64,000 nt of DNA, from contig NC_053039.3 of the NCBI RefSeq assembly GCF_002575655.3, forward strand, positions 245,700,622-245,764,621, given 5' to 3'. Below the pieces are notes generated by a model. That model saw nothing but the letters and a program-made list of their open reading frames with translations. It ran no database searches and was not told where the DNA came from. The DNA comes from Aegilops tauschii subsp. strangulata. Its lineage: Eukaryota > Streptophyta > Magnoliopsida > Poales > Poaceae. The position numbers were made by a program, and so were the translations under genes. Below are positions 22,722-35,260 of this stretch, in pieces. Each line of letters opens with the position of its first letter. Position 1 is the stretch's first letter.

Positions 22722-24432
22722 TGAAGGAAATATGCCCTAGAGGTAATAATAAAGTTGTTTTTATATTTCCTTATATCGAGATAAATGTTTATTATTCATG
22801 CTAGAATTGTATTAACCGGAAACTTAGTAAATGTGTGAATACATAGACAAAACAGAATGTCCCTAGTATGCCTCTACTTGACTAGCTTGTTAATCAAAGA
22901 TGGTTAAGTTACCTAGCCATAGACATGTGTTGTCATTTGATGAATGGGATCACATCATTAGAGAACGATGTGATGGACAAGACCCCGTTAGCTTAGCATA
23001 ATGATCGTTTAGTTTCTCTGCTATTGCTTTCTTCCTGACTTATACATGTTCCTCAGACTATGAGATTATGCAACTCCCGAATACTGGAGGAACACCTTGT
23101 GTGCTATCAAACGTCACAACGTAATTGGGTGATTATAAAGATGCTCTACAGGTGTCTCCGAAGGTGTTTGTTTGGTTGGCATAGATCGAGATTAGGATTA
23201 GTCACTCCGTGTATCGGAGAGGTATCTCTGGGCCCTCTCGGTAATGCACATCACTATAAGCCTTGCAAGCAATGTGACTAATGAGTTAGTTGCTGGATGA
23301 TGTATTACGGAACGAGTAAGGAGACTTGCCGGTGACGAGATTGAACTATGTATGGTGATACCAACGATCGAATCTCGGGCAAGTAACATACCGATGACAA
23401 AGGGAACAACGTATGTTGTTATGCGGTTTGACCGATAAAGATCTTCGTAGAATATGTACGACCCAATATGAGCATCCAGGTTCCGCTATTGGTTATTTAC
23501 CAGAGATGTGTCTCGGTCATGTCTACATAGTTCTCGAACCCGTAGGGTCCGCACGCTTAACGTTCGATGACGGTTTGTATTATGAGTTATGTGATTTGAT
23601 GACCGAAGTTTGTTCGGAGTCCCATATGAGATCACAGACATGAAGAGGAGTCTCGAAATGGTCGAGACCTAAAGATTGATATATTGGACGATGTTATTCA
23701 GACACCGGATGAGTTCCGAGAGGTACAGGATTACTATCAGAGTGCCGGAGGGTTATCGGAACCCCCCGGGCGAACTAATGGGCCTTCATGGGCCTTAGTG
23801 GGGAGAGAGAAGGGCCGCAAGGGGGCTAGCCGCGCCCCCTGGGTCCGAATTGGACTAGGGGAAGGGGGCGGCGCCCCCCTTTCCTTCTCTTCTCCCTCTC
23901 CCTTCCTTCTTCCCCCTTCCTCCAGGTGGAAACCTACTAGGACTTGGAGTCCTAGTAGGATTCCCCTCTCCTGGCACGCCCTACAGGGGCCTGCCGGCCT
24001 CCCCATCCCCTCCTTTATATACGGGGGCAGGGGGCACCCTAGAACACACAAGTTTCTCTTAACCGTGTGCGGTGCCCCCCTCCGCTGTTACACACCTCGG
24101 TCAGATCGTCGTAGTGCTTAGGCGAAGCCCTGCGTCGGTAACTTCATCATCACCGTCGCCACGCCGTCGTGCTGACGGAACTCTCCCTTGGCAACTAGAT
24201 CAAGAGTTCGAGGGACATCATCGAGCTGAACGTGTGCTGATCGCGGAGGTGCCATATGTTCGGTACTTGGATCGGTTGGATCGCGAAGACGTTCGACTAC
24301 ATCAACCGCGTTATTAAACGCTTCCGTTTTGGTCTACGAGGGTACGTGGACACAGTCTAGCCCCTCGTTGCTATGCATCTCCTAGATAGATCTTACTGAT
24401 CGTAGGTTAAAAAAATACTACGTTCCCCAACA
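22722..24432 (+). repeat. 3' LTR of Angela 1
   Basis: 1711 bp. TATA box about 24014-24022 (TTTATATAC). Homologous over its length to the LTR at 57567-59300. Confidence 0.9.
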
Positions 24433-24969
24433 CGAAGGTCTACAAAGAACTACTCACGCATCATCGGAGAGGCACCAATGGAGGTGGTGAACCCCATCCG
24501 AGATGGTGTCTAGATTCGATCTAGTGGTTCTGGACTATGCGGCGGCTGGATCAATATTTGTCGACTCCCCTAGGGTTTCTGGAATATTGGGGTATTTATA
24601 GAGCAAAGAGGTGGTCCGGGGGGCACCCGAGGTGGGCACAACCCACCAGGGCGCGCCTGGGCATCCTGGCGCGCCCTGGTGGGTTTTGCTCTCCTTAGAG
24701 CACCCCCCAGGCGCAGCCAGGGCCCATTATGTTCCTTCTGGTCCAAAAAAAATCTTTGTAAAGTTTCGTTGTGTTTTGACTCCGTTTGATATTGATTTCC
24801 TGCGATGTAAAAAACATGCAGAAAACATCAACTGGCACTTGGCACTATGTTAATAGGTTAGTACCAAAAAATGATACAAAATGACTATAAAATGATTATA
24901 AAACATCCAAGATTGATAATATAACAGCATGGAACAATAAAAAATTATAGATACGTTGGAGACGTATCA
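24433..24969 (-). repeat. 3' LTR of element B (truncated by Angela 1)
   Basis: Matches about 30550-31083. Minus-strand TATA box 24592-24601. Inverted repeat with ACCCACCAGGGCGCGCC arms about 24636-24688. Confidence 0.9.
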
Positions 24970-27455
24970 GCATCCCCAAGCTTAACTCCTACTCGTACTC
25001 GAGTAGGTAAGTGGTAAAAACAGAATTTTTGATGTGGAATGCTGCCTATCATGTCATCTCATATTTCTTTTCTTTATAGCATGGACATTTGGACTTTTAT
25101 ATTGTTCAAAGCAATAGTCTAGTTTTGACATGACAATTTAAATACTCAAGCATATCAACAAGCAACCATGTCTTTCAAAATATCAATGCTAAAATAAGTT
25201 ATCCCTAGCTCATCATGCCCAGCCATTGATCCATTCATGAAACACACTCGCATATTAGCTACACCCAATACTCAAGTATGATCATATTGCCTCCTAGTTG
25301 GTGTTTTTGTAAGATAAGATGGAGACTTCAATTCAAAAATAAAAATTGCATAAAGTAAAATAAAGGCCCTTCGCAGAGGGAAGTAGGGATTTGTAGAGGT
25401 TCCAGAGCTCAAAGCGAAAAACTTAGAGATAAAAATATTTTGGGAGGTGTATCCATCCACCAACGAAAACGACTTAAAGTTCCCAACACTTTCCATGCTA
25501 GATATATCATAGGAGGTTCCCAAACAGAAAATAAAGTTTATTCCTTTTTCAACCATACTTTCACTTTCCATGGCTAACCGTATCCACGGATGCCTTCCAT
25601 ACCAACACGTTCCAAGGAATTTATTGTTTGACAACATAAAGTAAATTCATTTCTTTTTCATTTTGAGACTGGGCATCCCTAATATCTTTGCCTTACTCTC
25701 GTGCAATGACAAGTGAATAAACACTCATCTTGAGAATAACACATCTAGCATGGAAAATATTAGCCACCCCTCACCGCTCTGCGAGCGAAACGAACACACA
25801 AAATAGAAGTTGATTTTGAAAATTAGAGATGGCACATACAAATTTGCTTAGAATGGCAAAAAAATACCGCATATAGGTAGATATGGTGGACTCATGTGGC
25901 AAAACTGGTTTAAAGGATTTTGGATGCACAAGTAGAGATCATACTTAGTGCAAAATGAAGGCTAGCAAAACATTGAGAAGCGGCCAACCAAGAAAGGGAT
26001 AATCTCATAAGCAAGCATTAAGCATAATTAACACCGAATAATGCACCACAAGTAGGATATAATTTCATTGCATGACTATTGACTTTCGTGCTTGCATAGG
26101 GAATCACAAACCTTAACACCAATATTCTTACTAAAGCATAATTACTCATCAACATAACTCACATATCACATCATCATATCTCAAAACTATTACTAAGAAT
26201 CAAGTTTATTTTGTCCAATGATCTTCATGAAAGTTTTTATTATATCCTTCTTGGATATCTATCACTTTGGGACTAATTTTCATGTGTTGCTTTTCATAAG
26301 CTCAAACAAATATAAGTGAAGATCATGAGCATAATTTTCTTCTTTCCCTCAAATTAATTTAAGTGAAGCAAGAGAGAATTTCTTGAAAATTTTACTAACT
26401 CTCAAATAAATCTAAGTGAAGCAAGAGAGCATTCCTTCAAAAATACTAAAGCACACCGTACTCAAAAAGATATAAGTGAAGCACTAGAGCAAGTCCATAG
26501 CTCATAAAAATTTAAGTGGAGCATAGAGAGCAATTATAAAAAGTCATGACATAATTTTGGCTCTCTCAAATAGGTGTGTCCAGTAAGGAATCAAGACTTA
26601 AAACACAAAATAAAACAAGCAAAGACTCATATCATACAAGACGCTCCAAGCAAATCACATAGTATGTGACGAATGAAAATATATCTTCGAGTAAACTATC
26701 GATGGTCGTTAGAAGAAAGAGGGGATGCCACTCGGGGGCATCCCCAAGCTTAGTTGGTTGCTCATTTTTGGATAATAGCTTGGGATGCCGGGGCATCCCC
26801 AAGCTTAGGCTCTTCTACTCCTTATTCCTTCATCCATCGTAAGATAACCCAAAACTTGAAAACTTCAATCACACAAAACTCAACAAAACCTTTCGTGAGA
26901 TCCGTTAGTGTAAGAAAGCAAATCACTACTATAAGTATTGTACCAAACCAATTCATATTTTATTTTTGCATTATATCTACAGTATTCCAACTTTCCTATG
27001 GCAAAAACTCATCAAAGAAAACCATAGAGCCATCAAAATAAGCACACAACGCAAAGAAAACAGAATCTGTCAAAATAGAACAGTCTGTAGCAATCTGACT
27101 ATTTTGAATACTTCTGGAACTCCAAAAATTCTAAAAAATTAGGACGACCTGAGTAATTTATATATTAATCTTCTGCAAAAAGAGTTGGTATTTTATCATG
27201 CTCTGGTAAAAACTGAGAATTGTTTTCGTGAGTGCAAAAGTTTCTGTTTTTTCAGCAAGATCAAACAACTATCACCCAAGAAGATCCTTAAGGATTTACT
27301 TGGCACAAACACTAATTCAAACACAAAAAACACAATCATAACAGTAGCATAATTGTGCTAACACTCAAGAACAGAACAAAAAGCAAAAATAAATTGGAAC
27401 TTAAGTGTTCCATCCCCTTCCTCAAAGGAAATTGGAACTTAATATTGCCTTCCAA
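24970..27455 (-). other. Non-coding 3' arm of element B
   Basis: About 2.5 kb with no supported gene. Begins with a PPT (minus strand TTAAGCTTGGGGATGC). It has degenerate repeats of an aagtgaagca unit (26300-26530) and twin hairpins (26721-26745 and 26777-26805). Homologous to the arm of element A, and in parts to D on the other strand. The ORF at 25272-25637 looks spurious. Confidence 0.75.
26300..26530. repeat. Degenerate tandem repeats (aagtgaagca unit)
   Basis: About five diverged copies of a roughly 40-60 nt unit with the core tataagtgaagca and a purine-rich tail. A shorter run of the same unit is at 2370-2440 in element A. Confidence 0.7.
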
Positions 27456-28196
27456 TCACGGCACCGATAGTGCGTAAAAACGGTCTACCAACAATGATAG
27501 GACAAGATGTATTGCAATCAATATCAAGAACAATAAATCTATGGGCACATAATTCCTATTTGCAAGAATAAGAACATCATTAATTCTTCTCATAGGCTTT
27601 TTAATAGTAGAATCTGCCAAGTGCAAATTTAAAGAACATTCTTCAAGATCGGTAAAACCAAGCACATCACATAAAGATTTCGGAATTGTAGAAACACTAG
27701 CACCCAAGTCACACAAAGCAAAACATTCATAATTTTTAATCTTGACTTTGATAGTAGGTTCCCACTCATCATGCAATTTTCTAGGAACTGATACTTCTAA
27801 TTCCAATTTTTCTTCAAAAGCTTTCATCATAGCATCAATAATATGTTTAGTAAAAGCTTTATTTTGTTCATAAGCATGGGGTAAATTTATCATGGATTGC
27901 AACAAAGAAATACAATCAATCAAAGAGCAACTATCATAACTAAAGTCTTTGTAATCCAAAAGAGTGGGCACATCACTAGCTAAAGTTTTGACCTCTTCAA
28001 ACCCACTTTCATCAATTTTCTCAACAAGATTTTCACCCTCCGAAATATTGGGACGCCTTCTACCTAAAGTTGACTCTTCTCCAGTCCCTTTTTCATCAAT
28101 CTTAACTTTACTAAACAAGGAATCAATAGAAGAAACACCAATCATTTTAAGATCTTCATCACTTTTGCAAAAGAAATCACTAGAAAATGCTTTTTC
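27456..28196 (-). pseudogene. Protease of element B
   Basis: Retropepsin of the Athila type: active site CDLGASVSTIP, then the NLHLADST strand. The normal continuation with the IIVGRPFL motif is present but in another frame, so a one-base shift lies near 27540. The N-terminal 120 codons are acidic linker. Coding stops shortly after the protease, where RT would be expected. Confidence 0.8.
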
Positions 28197-29330
28197 TCAA
28201 AATTCTCTTTTAGCTCTAAGCATAGCAGTTCTTTTCTTACTTTCATCCATAGAAACATAAAGAGCTTTAATTGACTCATCTACTTTAGGCACAAAAAATT
28301 TCATCTTGAGATTTTCCACATCATGAGCAATTCCATCAACACTTCTAGACAAATCATCAATCTTACTCAACTTTTCTTCTATGGAAGTGTTGAAAACTTT
28401 TTGCGTGTTGATAAATTCTTTAATATTGTTCTCAAGATCAGAGGTGTTCCTATTATTATTATAAGATTGATTTCCATAGGAATTACCATAATTATTAGAG
28501 GAATTACTAGGAAAAGGCCTAGGATTAAAACTACCTCTATAAGCATTGTTGTTGAAATTATTTTGAGAGATAAAATTCATATCTATGGCATCACTATTTT
28601 TCTCAATCAAAGTAGATGAAGGCATATCATTAAAATCAATAGGATCCCTTTTACTAACAACCAATTTCATAAGAGCATCAATTTTTTCACTCAAAGAAGA
28701 AATTTCTTCAATCGAATTAACTTTTTACTAGTAGGAGCCCTTTCGGTATGCCATCGTGAATAATTTGCCATGATATTCTAAAAGATTACGAGAAACAAAA
28801 TTCAACCCCGCATAAATTTTTTGTATGATCATCCAAAGATTTAACCCATGAGTTGGGAAATTCCTTTGCATCATTTTCAGCCTTTCCCAAGATTGTGCAA
28901 CATGCTCAAGTTCAAGTCGCTTGAAATTCATAATCTGGGTTCTAAGGGAAATAATTTTCGCGGGCGGAAAATACTTAGTCATAAAAGCATCTTTGCATTT
29001 GTTCCAATAATCGATACTATTGCAAGGCAAAGAAGAGAACCAATTTTTTGCGGAATCATGCAAAGAAAATGGAAATAATTTCATCTTCACCACATCATTG
29101 TCCACATATTTTTTCTTTTGCATATCGCATAATTCGATGAAGGTATTAAGATGGGACGCGGCATCCTCATTAGCAGTACCGGAAATTTGATGTTTCATAA
29201 CAAGATTCAGCAAAGCAGTATTAATATCACAAGACTCTGCACTAGTGGCGGGAGGAGCAATCGAAGTGCCAATAAAATCATTGTTGTTGGTATTTGAGAA
29301 ATCACATAACTTGGTGTTCTCTCAAGTCAT
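28197..29330 (-). pseudogene. Gag of element B
   Basis: The likely start is the ATG at 29330-29328, followed at the third codon by TGA (29324-29322; CGA to TGA type). The frame is then open through a Retrotrans_gag-like domain (PFSLHDSAKNWFSSLP, then the W and YFPP motifs) to a stop at 28728. A frameshift leads into the C-terminal part (28694-28197), which is rich in Asn, Ser and Tyr and then has a predicted coiled coil. No CCHC zinc knuckle is visible. Gag forms the particle that packages element RNA. Confidence 0.8.
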
Positions 29331-29520
29331 GATGACTAAACAACAAGATTGCACTCAAAAACAGACCTAGCAAGAAAACGGCGAACGGAAAAAGAGGGGC
29401 GAATAAAACGGCAAATTTTTGTGAAGTGGGGGAGAGGAAAACGAGAGGCAAACGGCAAATAATGTAAATTCCGAGGAGATGAGATTTGTGATTAGGAACC
29501 TGGTATATGTTGAAGATCCT

Positions 29521-29537
29521 CCCCGGCAACGGTGCCA
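29521..29537 (-). promoter_or_regulatory. Primer-binding site (tRNA-Asp) of element B
   Basis: The plus strand reads CCCCGGCAACGGTGCCA, the tRNA-Asp 3' end with one C-to-T difference, 11 nt from the LTR. Confidence 0.85.
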
Positions 29538-29548
29538 GAAATTCCTTT

Positions 29549-31083
29549 TGATGTCGCTTGAAGCTACGTCGGTATTTCCCCAAAGAGGAAGGGATGATGC
29601 AGCATAGCGGCGGCGGGTATTTCCCTCAGATATGAAACCAAGGTTATGGAACAGTAGGAGAACCATGCAACACGACGTAAACAACCCCTACACACAGATA
29701 AGAAATCCTCGCAACCCGACGTGTAAAAGGGGTTGTCAATCCCTTTCGGGTAGCGGCACCCCAGATGGGCAAATGGACGTGAGATAAAATTGTAGTAGAT
29801 TGATAGATCGAACGCCAAATAAAATAAATAAGAATAAATTGCAGCAAGGTATTTTTTTCATTTTTGGTTTAATAGATCTGAAAATAAATTCAAAGGAAAA
29901 TAGATCGCAAAGGCAAATAATATGAGAAAGAGACCCGGGGGGAGTAGGTTTCACTAGTGGCTTCTCTCGAGAAAAATTAGCAAACGGTGGGTGAACAAAT
30001 TACTGTTGGGCAATTGATAGAACTTCAAATAATCATGACGATATCCAGGCAATGATCATTATAGGCATCACGTCCAAGATTAGTAGACCGACTCCTGCCT
30101 GCATCTACTACTATTACTCCACACATCGACCGCTATCTAGCATGCATCTAGTGTATTAATTTCATGGAGAAACTAAGTAATTAATGCAATAAGAACGATG
30201 ACATGATGTAGACAAGATCTATCTATGTAGAGATAGACCCCGTCGTTTTATCCTTAGTAGCAATGATACATACGTGTTGGTTCCCCTTCTGTCACTGGGA
30301 TCAAGCACCGTAAGATCGAACCCACTACAAAGCACCTCTTCCCATTGCAAGATAAATAGATCAAGTTGGCCAAACAAAACCCAAATATTGGAGAAGAAAT
30401 AACTTTCATGTATATAAAAAGATAGATCTGATCATAAACTCAAAGTTCATCGATCCCAACAAACACACCGCAAAAGAGTTACATCATATGGATCTCCAAG
30501 AGACCATTGTATTGAGAATCAAAAGAGAGAGAGGAAGCCATCTAGTTATAACTATGGACCCGAAGGTCTACAAAGAACTACTCACGCATCACCGAAGAGG
30601 CACCAATGGAGGTGGTGAACCCCATCCGAGATGGTGTCTAGATTGGATCTGGTGGTTCTGGACTCTGCGGTGGCTGGGTCAATATTTTGTCGACTCCCCT
30701 AGGGTTTCTGGAATATTGGGGTATTTATAGAGCAAAGAGGCGGTCCGGGGGGCACCCAAGGTGGGCACAACCCACCAGGGCATGCATGGGCCACCTGGCG
30801 CGCCCTGGTGGGTTGTGCCCTCCTCGGAGCACCCCCAGGCGCAGCCAGGGCCCATTATGTTCCTTCTGGTCCAAAAATCTCTGTAAAGTTTCGTTGCGTT
30901 TGGACTCCGTTTGATATTGATTTCCTGCAATGTAAAAAACATGCAGCAAACAGCAACTGGCACTTGGCACTATGTCAATAGGTTAGTACCAAAAAATGAT
31001 ATAAAATGATTATAAAACATCGAAGATTGATAATATAATAGCATGGAACAGTCAAAAATTATAGATACGTTGGATACGTATCA
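29549..31083 (-). repeat. 5' LTR of element B
   Basis: 1535 bp. Minus-strand TATA box 30721-30730. GGCGCGCC inverted repeat about 30761-30820, one arm decayed to GGCATGCATG. Ends TACGTATCA at 31083. Confidence 0.9.
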
Positions 31084-31606
31084 ACCAACTATACCTTGCT
31101 CTATCAAAAAGAATTATGTGAAAACTGCTTTGTATGATTTAGGAGCTGGTGTTAGTGTTATGCCTTTCTCTATATATAAAAGACTTGATTTGAATAAACT
31201 CACACCTACTGAAATATCTTTGCAAATGGCTGACAAATCAACTGCCATACCTATCGGTATTTGTGAGGATGTGCACGTTGTTGTTGCTAATGTTACTATT
31301 TTGACTGACTTTGTTATACTTGAGATGCCCGAGGATGACAACATGTCGATTATCCTTGGTAGACCCTTCTTGAATACTGCAGGGGTTGTTATTGATTGCA
31401 ATAAAAGCAAGGTAACTTTTCATATCAATGGTAATGAGCATACGGTGCACTTTTCGAAGAAACAATTCCAAGTGAATGGTATTAATGTTATTGAAAAATC
31501 TCCGACAATCACTATTGGAAGTTTTCAAATACCTCTACCTACTGTCAAAAAGAAATATGAAATGCTTCTTGTTGGGGACATTCATATCCCCATTGAGGTA
31601 ACTTAG
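31084..31606 (+). pseudogene. Protease of element D (5' truncated)
   Basis: Athila-type retropepsin with the active site LYDLGAGVSVMP and the later IILGRPFLNTAGVVID motif, ending in TAG at 31604-31606. It is cut at its start by element B but otherwise intact. No RT follows. Confidence 0.85.
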
Positions 31607-32149
31607 TGATTTACGAAAGTTCTTCGGTTTCATGCTAATCGAAAGTGGTTTTTAGTAAGACCTGATCAACCTTATTAATGAATCATTTTTGAGCGGTATG
31701 AAGTTGATGAATTTAGTAAGCACTACATTCTTTCCTTACTTTTTATTCTCTATTTTTATTAGTTAAATAAAATAAAAATTCATGTTTTGTCTGTTTTCTG
31801 AATTTCCAGTGCAATAAAAAATGACCCAAAAATTAAAGTTCTCAGAATGCCCTAAAAAATTAATACGATTTTTTCTGAATATTTCTGAATTTCTGGAGCA
31901 AATAATATCATAGGGGGGTGCACCAGGTGGGCACAACCCACCTGGGCGCGCCAGGACCCCCAGGCGCGCCCTGGTGGGTTGTGGTCCCCACGTGGCCCCC
32001 CTCACTTATCCCTTCACACCACATCATCACTCACCTCCAGAAAAAATCTCCATTGCTCTCTCTCCCGTGTTCTTGCCCTCAAACCCGCGGATTTCGATCT
32101 CTTTGCTCGAAGCTCCGTTTCTGAAACTGTTTCGGGGGATTGTTGCTTG
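31607..32149 (+). promoter_or_regulatory. Spacer with GGCGCGCC hairpin and leader-like sequence before the accessory ORF
   Basis: 31607-31925 shows nothing recognisable. At 31930-31985 lies a strong inverted repeat (arms ACCCACCTGGGCGCGCC and GGCGCGCCCTGGTGGGTT), the motif found upstream of the TATA box in several LTRs here. It is followed by CT-rich sequence like a plant 5' leader and a splice-donor-like TTGGTATGTG (GT at 32150). I see no good TATA box. Confidence 0.45.
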
Positions 32150-32383
32150 GTATGTGACTCCACCGTTTGTCCAATTAGTTTTTGTTTTAGTGGTTTATAT
32201 TTTGAATAATTAGCTACTCTTGGTGCTACTGTAGATGAGCTTGCATGTTGAATTCTTAGAGTTCTAAGTAGTTTGAATGCTTGCTATGGCCTCTATGTAT
32301 CCCTATGAGTAGTTGGTATCATTTTTGTGAAGTTATGTTGAGAAAATTTTGTGGGCTAATAAATTTCAGAATTTTGTTCATAG
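32150..32383 (+). other. Putative leader intron of the accessory gene in D
   Basis: Begins GTATGTG and ends in a T-rich stretch with CATAG. A branch-point-like CTAAT lies about 25 nt before the end. 234 nt, AT-rich. The ATG of the accessory ORF is 8 nt after the acceptor. Confidence 0.45.
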
Positions 32384-32390
32384 GAAAACC

Positions 32391-33404
32391 ATGAATATCT
32401 TTAGGAAGTTTGGTTCTAAGAAGAACTCCAAGGGTGTTATTGGGGATTCATCTGATAGTGATCTCCATCCTTGGAGGTTGGCGGAAGTACGGCCGTGTGA
32501 ATGGCCGCACACCCCGTTCCTGGAAGAGGCTGGAATCCTTCAAGAGTTCACACAATATGCTGCTAATGCCGGCCTCACCGACTTCATCGCAGATGAGTGT
32601 GAACAGCACCAAATCCTCACAAACATCTTTGTTCAAAGTTTTACTTTCCTTCCTAGGAATAATCCTCCTGAAGTGAGCTTTGATTTATATGCTGAAAACC
32701 ATCAGATACCACTTACTAAATTTTGTGACATATGCATGATCCCTTCTGATGGGAGCTTAGCCGAGCCTAGGCCGGCGGAGTTTGAGACCTTTTATCGCAC
32801 TTTGACAGTGGGAGATGAGAGAGGGGTGTCAGCTATCACTGTCGCTGGCTTACATTTTCCTGTTGTTCATTACTTTGCACTTTTCATTGCAAAATGCTTG
32901 CTTGCTAGAGAGAAGGTGGGTGCGCTCAGCTCACCAGACCTTATTGTTTTACGTCGTGCATTGGAGGGCGACAACAGTTATCGCCTGGGAGCTATTGTGG
33001 CTCGTCGCCTCCACATTAATAAACCCAAGGGTAAAATACATGGTGGGATTTTTGCTACTCATTTGGCGGCTCACTTTAATGTTGAGATACGCCATCATGA
33101 CTACCCCCTGACCAATGTTTACCTAGACCGCACAGCCATGGATCACCACCATTTCACTGATAAAGAGTCTCCTAACATTCCTATTCCTTATGACCTGGTT
33201 TTTAGCATTGAAACTCGTGATATTATCCCGTTGCCTGCTCCTGCCTTGTTTGATTCTGTTGCCAGGGGCGGATATAGGATCATGCCTGCGGACATCATCG
33301 CCTACCGAAATGCTCAGGCTGCTGCAGAGGCAGAGGAGGAGCCTCAGCAATGGGATGAGTGGATGCCCGCTCCTCAGTACCCGTACTACCATCCAGGCTA
33401 CTGA
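32391..33404 (+). CDS. Accessory ORF of element D, Athila ORF-1 / plant transposon-protein type
   Basis: 337 codons from the ATG at 32391, uninterrupted. The start is preferred over upstream ones because it lies just after the presumed splice acceptor. The N-terminus is basic (FRKFGSKKNSK). The body is globular, with LHFPVVHYFALFIAKCLLA at about residues 155-173 and a region rich in His and Arg. The tail is Glu- and Gln-rich and ends in a Tyr/Pro stretch. It occupies the place of the env-like gene in Athila elements. It resembles proteins annotated in grasses as Athila ORF-1 family or putative plant transposon protein, from memory. I see no signal peptide and no clear membrane anchor. Function unknown. 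Confidence 0.6.
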   Translation: MNIFRKFGSKKNSKGVIGDSSDSDLHPWRLAEVRPCEWPHTPFLEEAGILQEFTQYAANAGLTDFIADECEQHQILTNIFVQSFTFLPRNNPPEVSFDLYAENHQIPLTKFCDICMIPSDGSLAEPRPAEFETFYRTLTVGDERGVSAITVAGLHFPVVHYFALFIAKCLLAREKVGALSSPDLIVLRRALEGDNSYRLGAIVARRLHINKPKGKIHGGIFATHLAAHFNVEIRHHDYPLTNVYLDRTAMDHHHFTDKESPNIPIPYDLVFSIETRDIIPLPAPALFDSVARGGYRIMPADIIAYRNAQAAAEAEEEPQQWDEWMPAPQYPYYHPGY

Positions 33405-35260
33405 TCGACTACCAAGTTAGGCCAAAAGCCTAAGCTTGGGGGAGTACGGTTCTCACCGACATTACATTCATGTCCACTTATTTTCATTAGTCGGTGTTCA
33501 CACTTTTTCATTGTATTATCAATGCTTAGATTTATTTTCTTGCTTTCTTCTTGTGTGTTTGAAAAACTTTAGAAAAAATAAAAAAATAGTTGTAGCTAAT
33601 TTACTTTCTATGCATGCTTAGTAGTAATACTAAAAAGAAACCCCAAAAAGATTTCCCTGTTCTTCTTTTGCTTGTTGGGAGCTTTCCCGTGTAAATAGTT
33701 TTTCTCGTTTTTGCTTTTCCCTTTTATTTGCTTGTTCAAGAAAACCAAAAACTCCAAAAATATTTCAGTGTGTTTCTCTGAATTTCTTTTCTTTTTATTC
33801 GAGTTGTACCGAGGAGGAGACCACGATGAAAATGTTGAGTGGCTCTCATATGAATAATTGTTAATATAATAAAGAGCACATTTTACCTTGTCTTCTCCTG
33901 TTGAATAAAATGTTTGCAGATTCCAGCTTAGTCCACGGCACTCTTGCACTATTATTATTTTCACATCGTTCGGTCGCGCAAGTGAAAGGCAATAATGACG
34001 ACATTCACTGAACTGGCCGTGGCAGAGAGAAACTGGTATGAACTCGACTTGTTCTGTTTGTGTACATATGTTTAACCTAGTATCCATGATTCAACCCATT
34101 ATGATTAAACATGTTTGCAATGACAATTAGAGATTATAGTTTCTCATGCCATGCATAAGTAGCTGGGAGTGGATAAGGATTTATCTTGGATATCAACATT
34201 ACGTTAAAATGATTGTGATGCAGTATGATGATATGGTATCCTCCTCTGAATGTTCGAGTGCCTTGACTTGGCACATGTTCATGCATGTAGTTGAATCAAA
34301 ACCAACATAGCCTCTATGATATTTATGTTCATGGTGTTCATATCCTACTCATGCTAGTGTCCAATGTTACTTATGTATAATGCATGTTTATGACCGTTAT
34401 TTCTCTCTAGCTAGCCGCTTCTCAATCTAATTGCTAGCCTTCGCCTGTACTAAGTGGGAATTCTGCTTGTACATCAAAAACCTTGAACCCAAAAGTTATT
34501 CCAGATGAGTCCACCATACCTACCTATATGCGGTATTACCCTGCCGTCCTAAGTAAATTTGCATGTGCCACCTCTAAAAACTTTTAAATAAATATCCTTT
34601 TTGTGTGCCTGGATCGTTCATGGAACAACAGGAGGTGGTCGGTATCTTCCATGCTAAGTGGGTTATTCTTAGGTCGAGTGTTTATTCACTCGCCATCGCA
34701 CGAGAAAAGGGCGGTAATAGGGATTCCCAGTCCAGAACTCAAATATGCAAATAATTAAACAAAACTCCCCCGGGACTGTTGTTGGTTTGGACGGCACCCG
34801 TTGTTTCACCACCTTCTAAAACAAGCGCTAGAACCTGAGAGCACAGCTGTCATGACTTATGCATCGTGTGTAGCTAATGTTGGGTGCATCATGATTGATC
34901 TTTTCTACCAAGAATTACAATGTTTAGTCGCTGCTTGAACTTTGGAGGTACTTTGCATTTATGTTTTGCAGTCTCAGAAAGGGCTAGCGAGATACCACTA
35001 TTGTCATATCATATCATGGTTGTTTTGACAACGTGTTGCAGTTTGAGATACCTTATTATTGCTCGCGAGCTGATTATGTCATTGATGTGAATCATTATAA
35101 TCTTTAAGAGTTATTGTCGGCATGGTTAGTTATAATGTTGGTTGAAAACCTGGGTGTTGTTTGAGCTTATTTATGCAAACAAGAGCAAAAGAAGTCGTAA
35201 AAGTTTTTCCTTTTCACTTTCAGTTTATCAACTGAATTGCTTGAGGACAAGCAAAGGTTT
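33405..35260 (+). other. Non-coding 3' arm of element D
   Basis: No supported gene. A PPT-like CCTAAGCTTGGGGGAG follows the ORF stop at 33429-33444. Parts (about 34400-34700) are homologous to the 3' arm of element B in reverse, which supports common descent. Confidence 0.7.

Larger units (their letters stand above)
22448..24432 (+). mobile_element. Angela/BARE-like Copia element, 3' end (Angela 1)
   Basis: Contains the last 274 bp of the internal region and the complete 3' LTR. The rest lies to the left beyond elements C and A, off the window. It is inserted in the 3' LTR of element B, which starts abruptly at 24433. The family is recognised from the LTR start TGAAGGAAATATGCCC and end TTCCCCAACA. 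Confidence 0.88.
24433..31083 (-). mobile_element. Element B: Athila-type Gypsy with gag and protease only
   Basis: Minus-strand element. The 5' LTR is 29549-31083; the 3' LTR remnant is 24433-24969 (its other part was displaced by Angela 1). Between them are the tRNA-Asp primer site, gag, protease and a long non-coding 3' arm. No reverse transcriptase or integrase is present between protease and 3' LTR, so it appears non-autonomous. It is inserted in the protease of element D, which resumes at 31084. Confidence 0.85.

Noticed and set aside
23684..24121. ORF in the Angela 1 LTR
   Set aside because: Non-coding LTR; frame not conserved in Angela 2.
33608..34087. Minus-strand 159-codon ORF in the 3' arm of D
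   Set aside because: No motif and low-complexity Lys/Asn composition; homologous arm of B has no such ORF.
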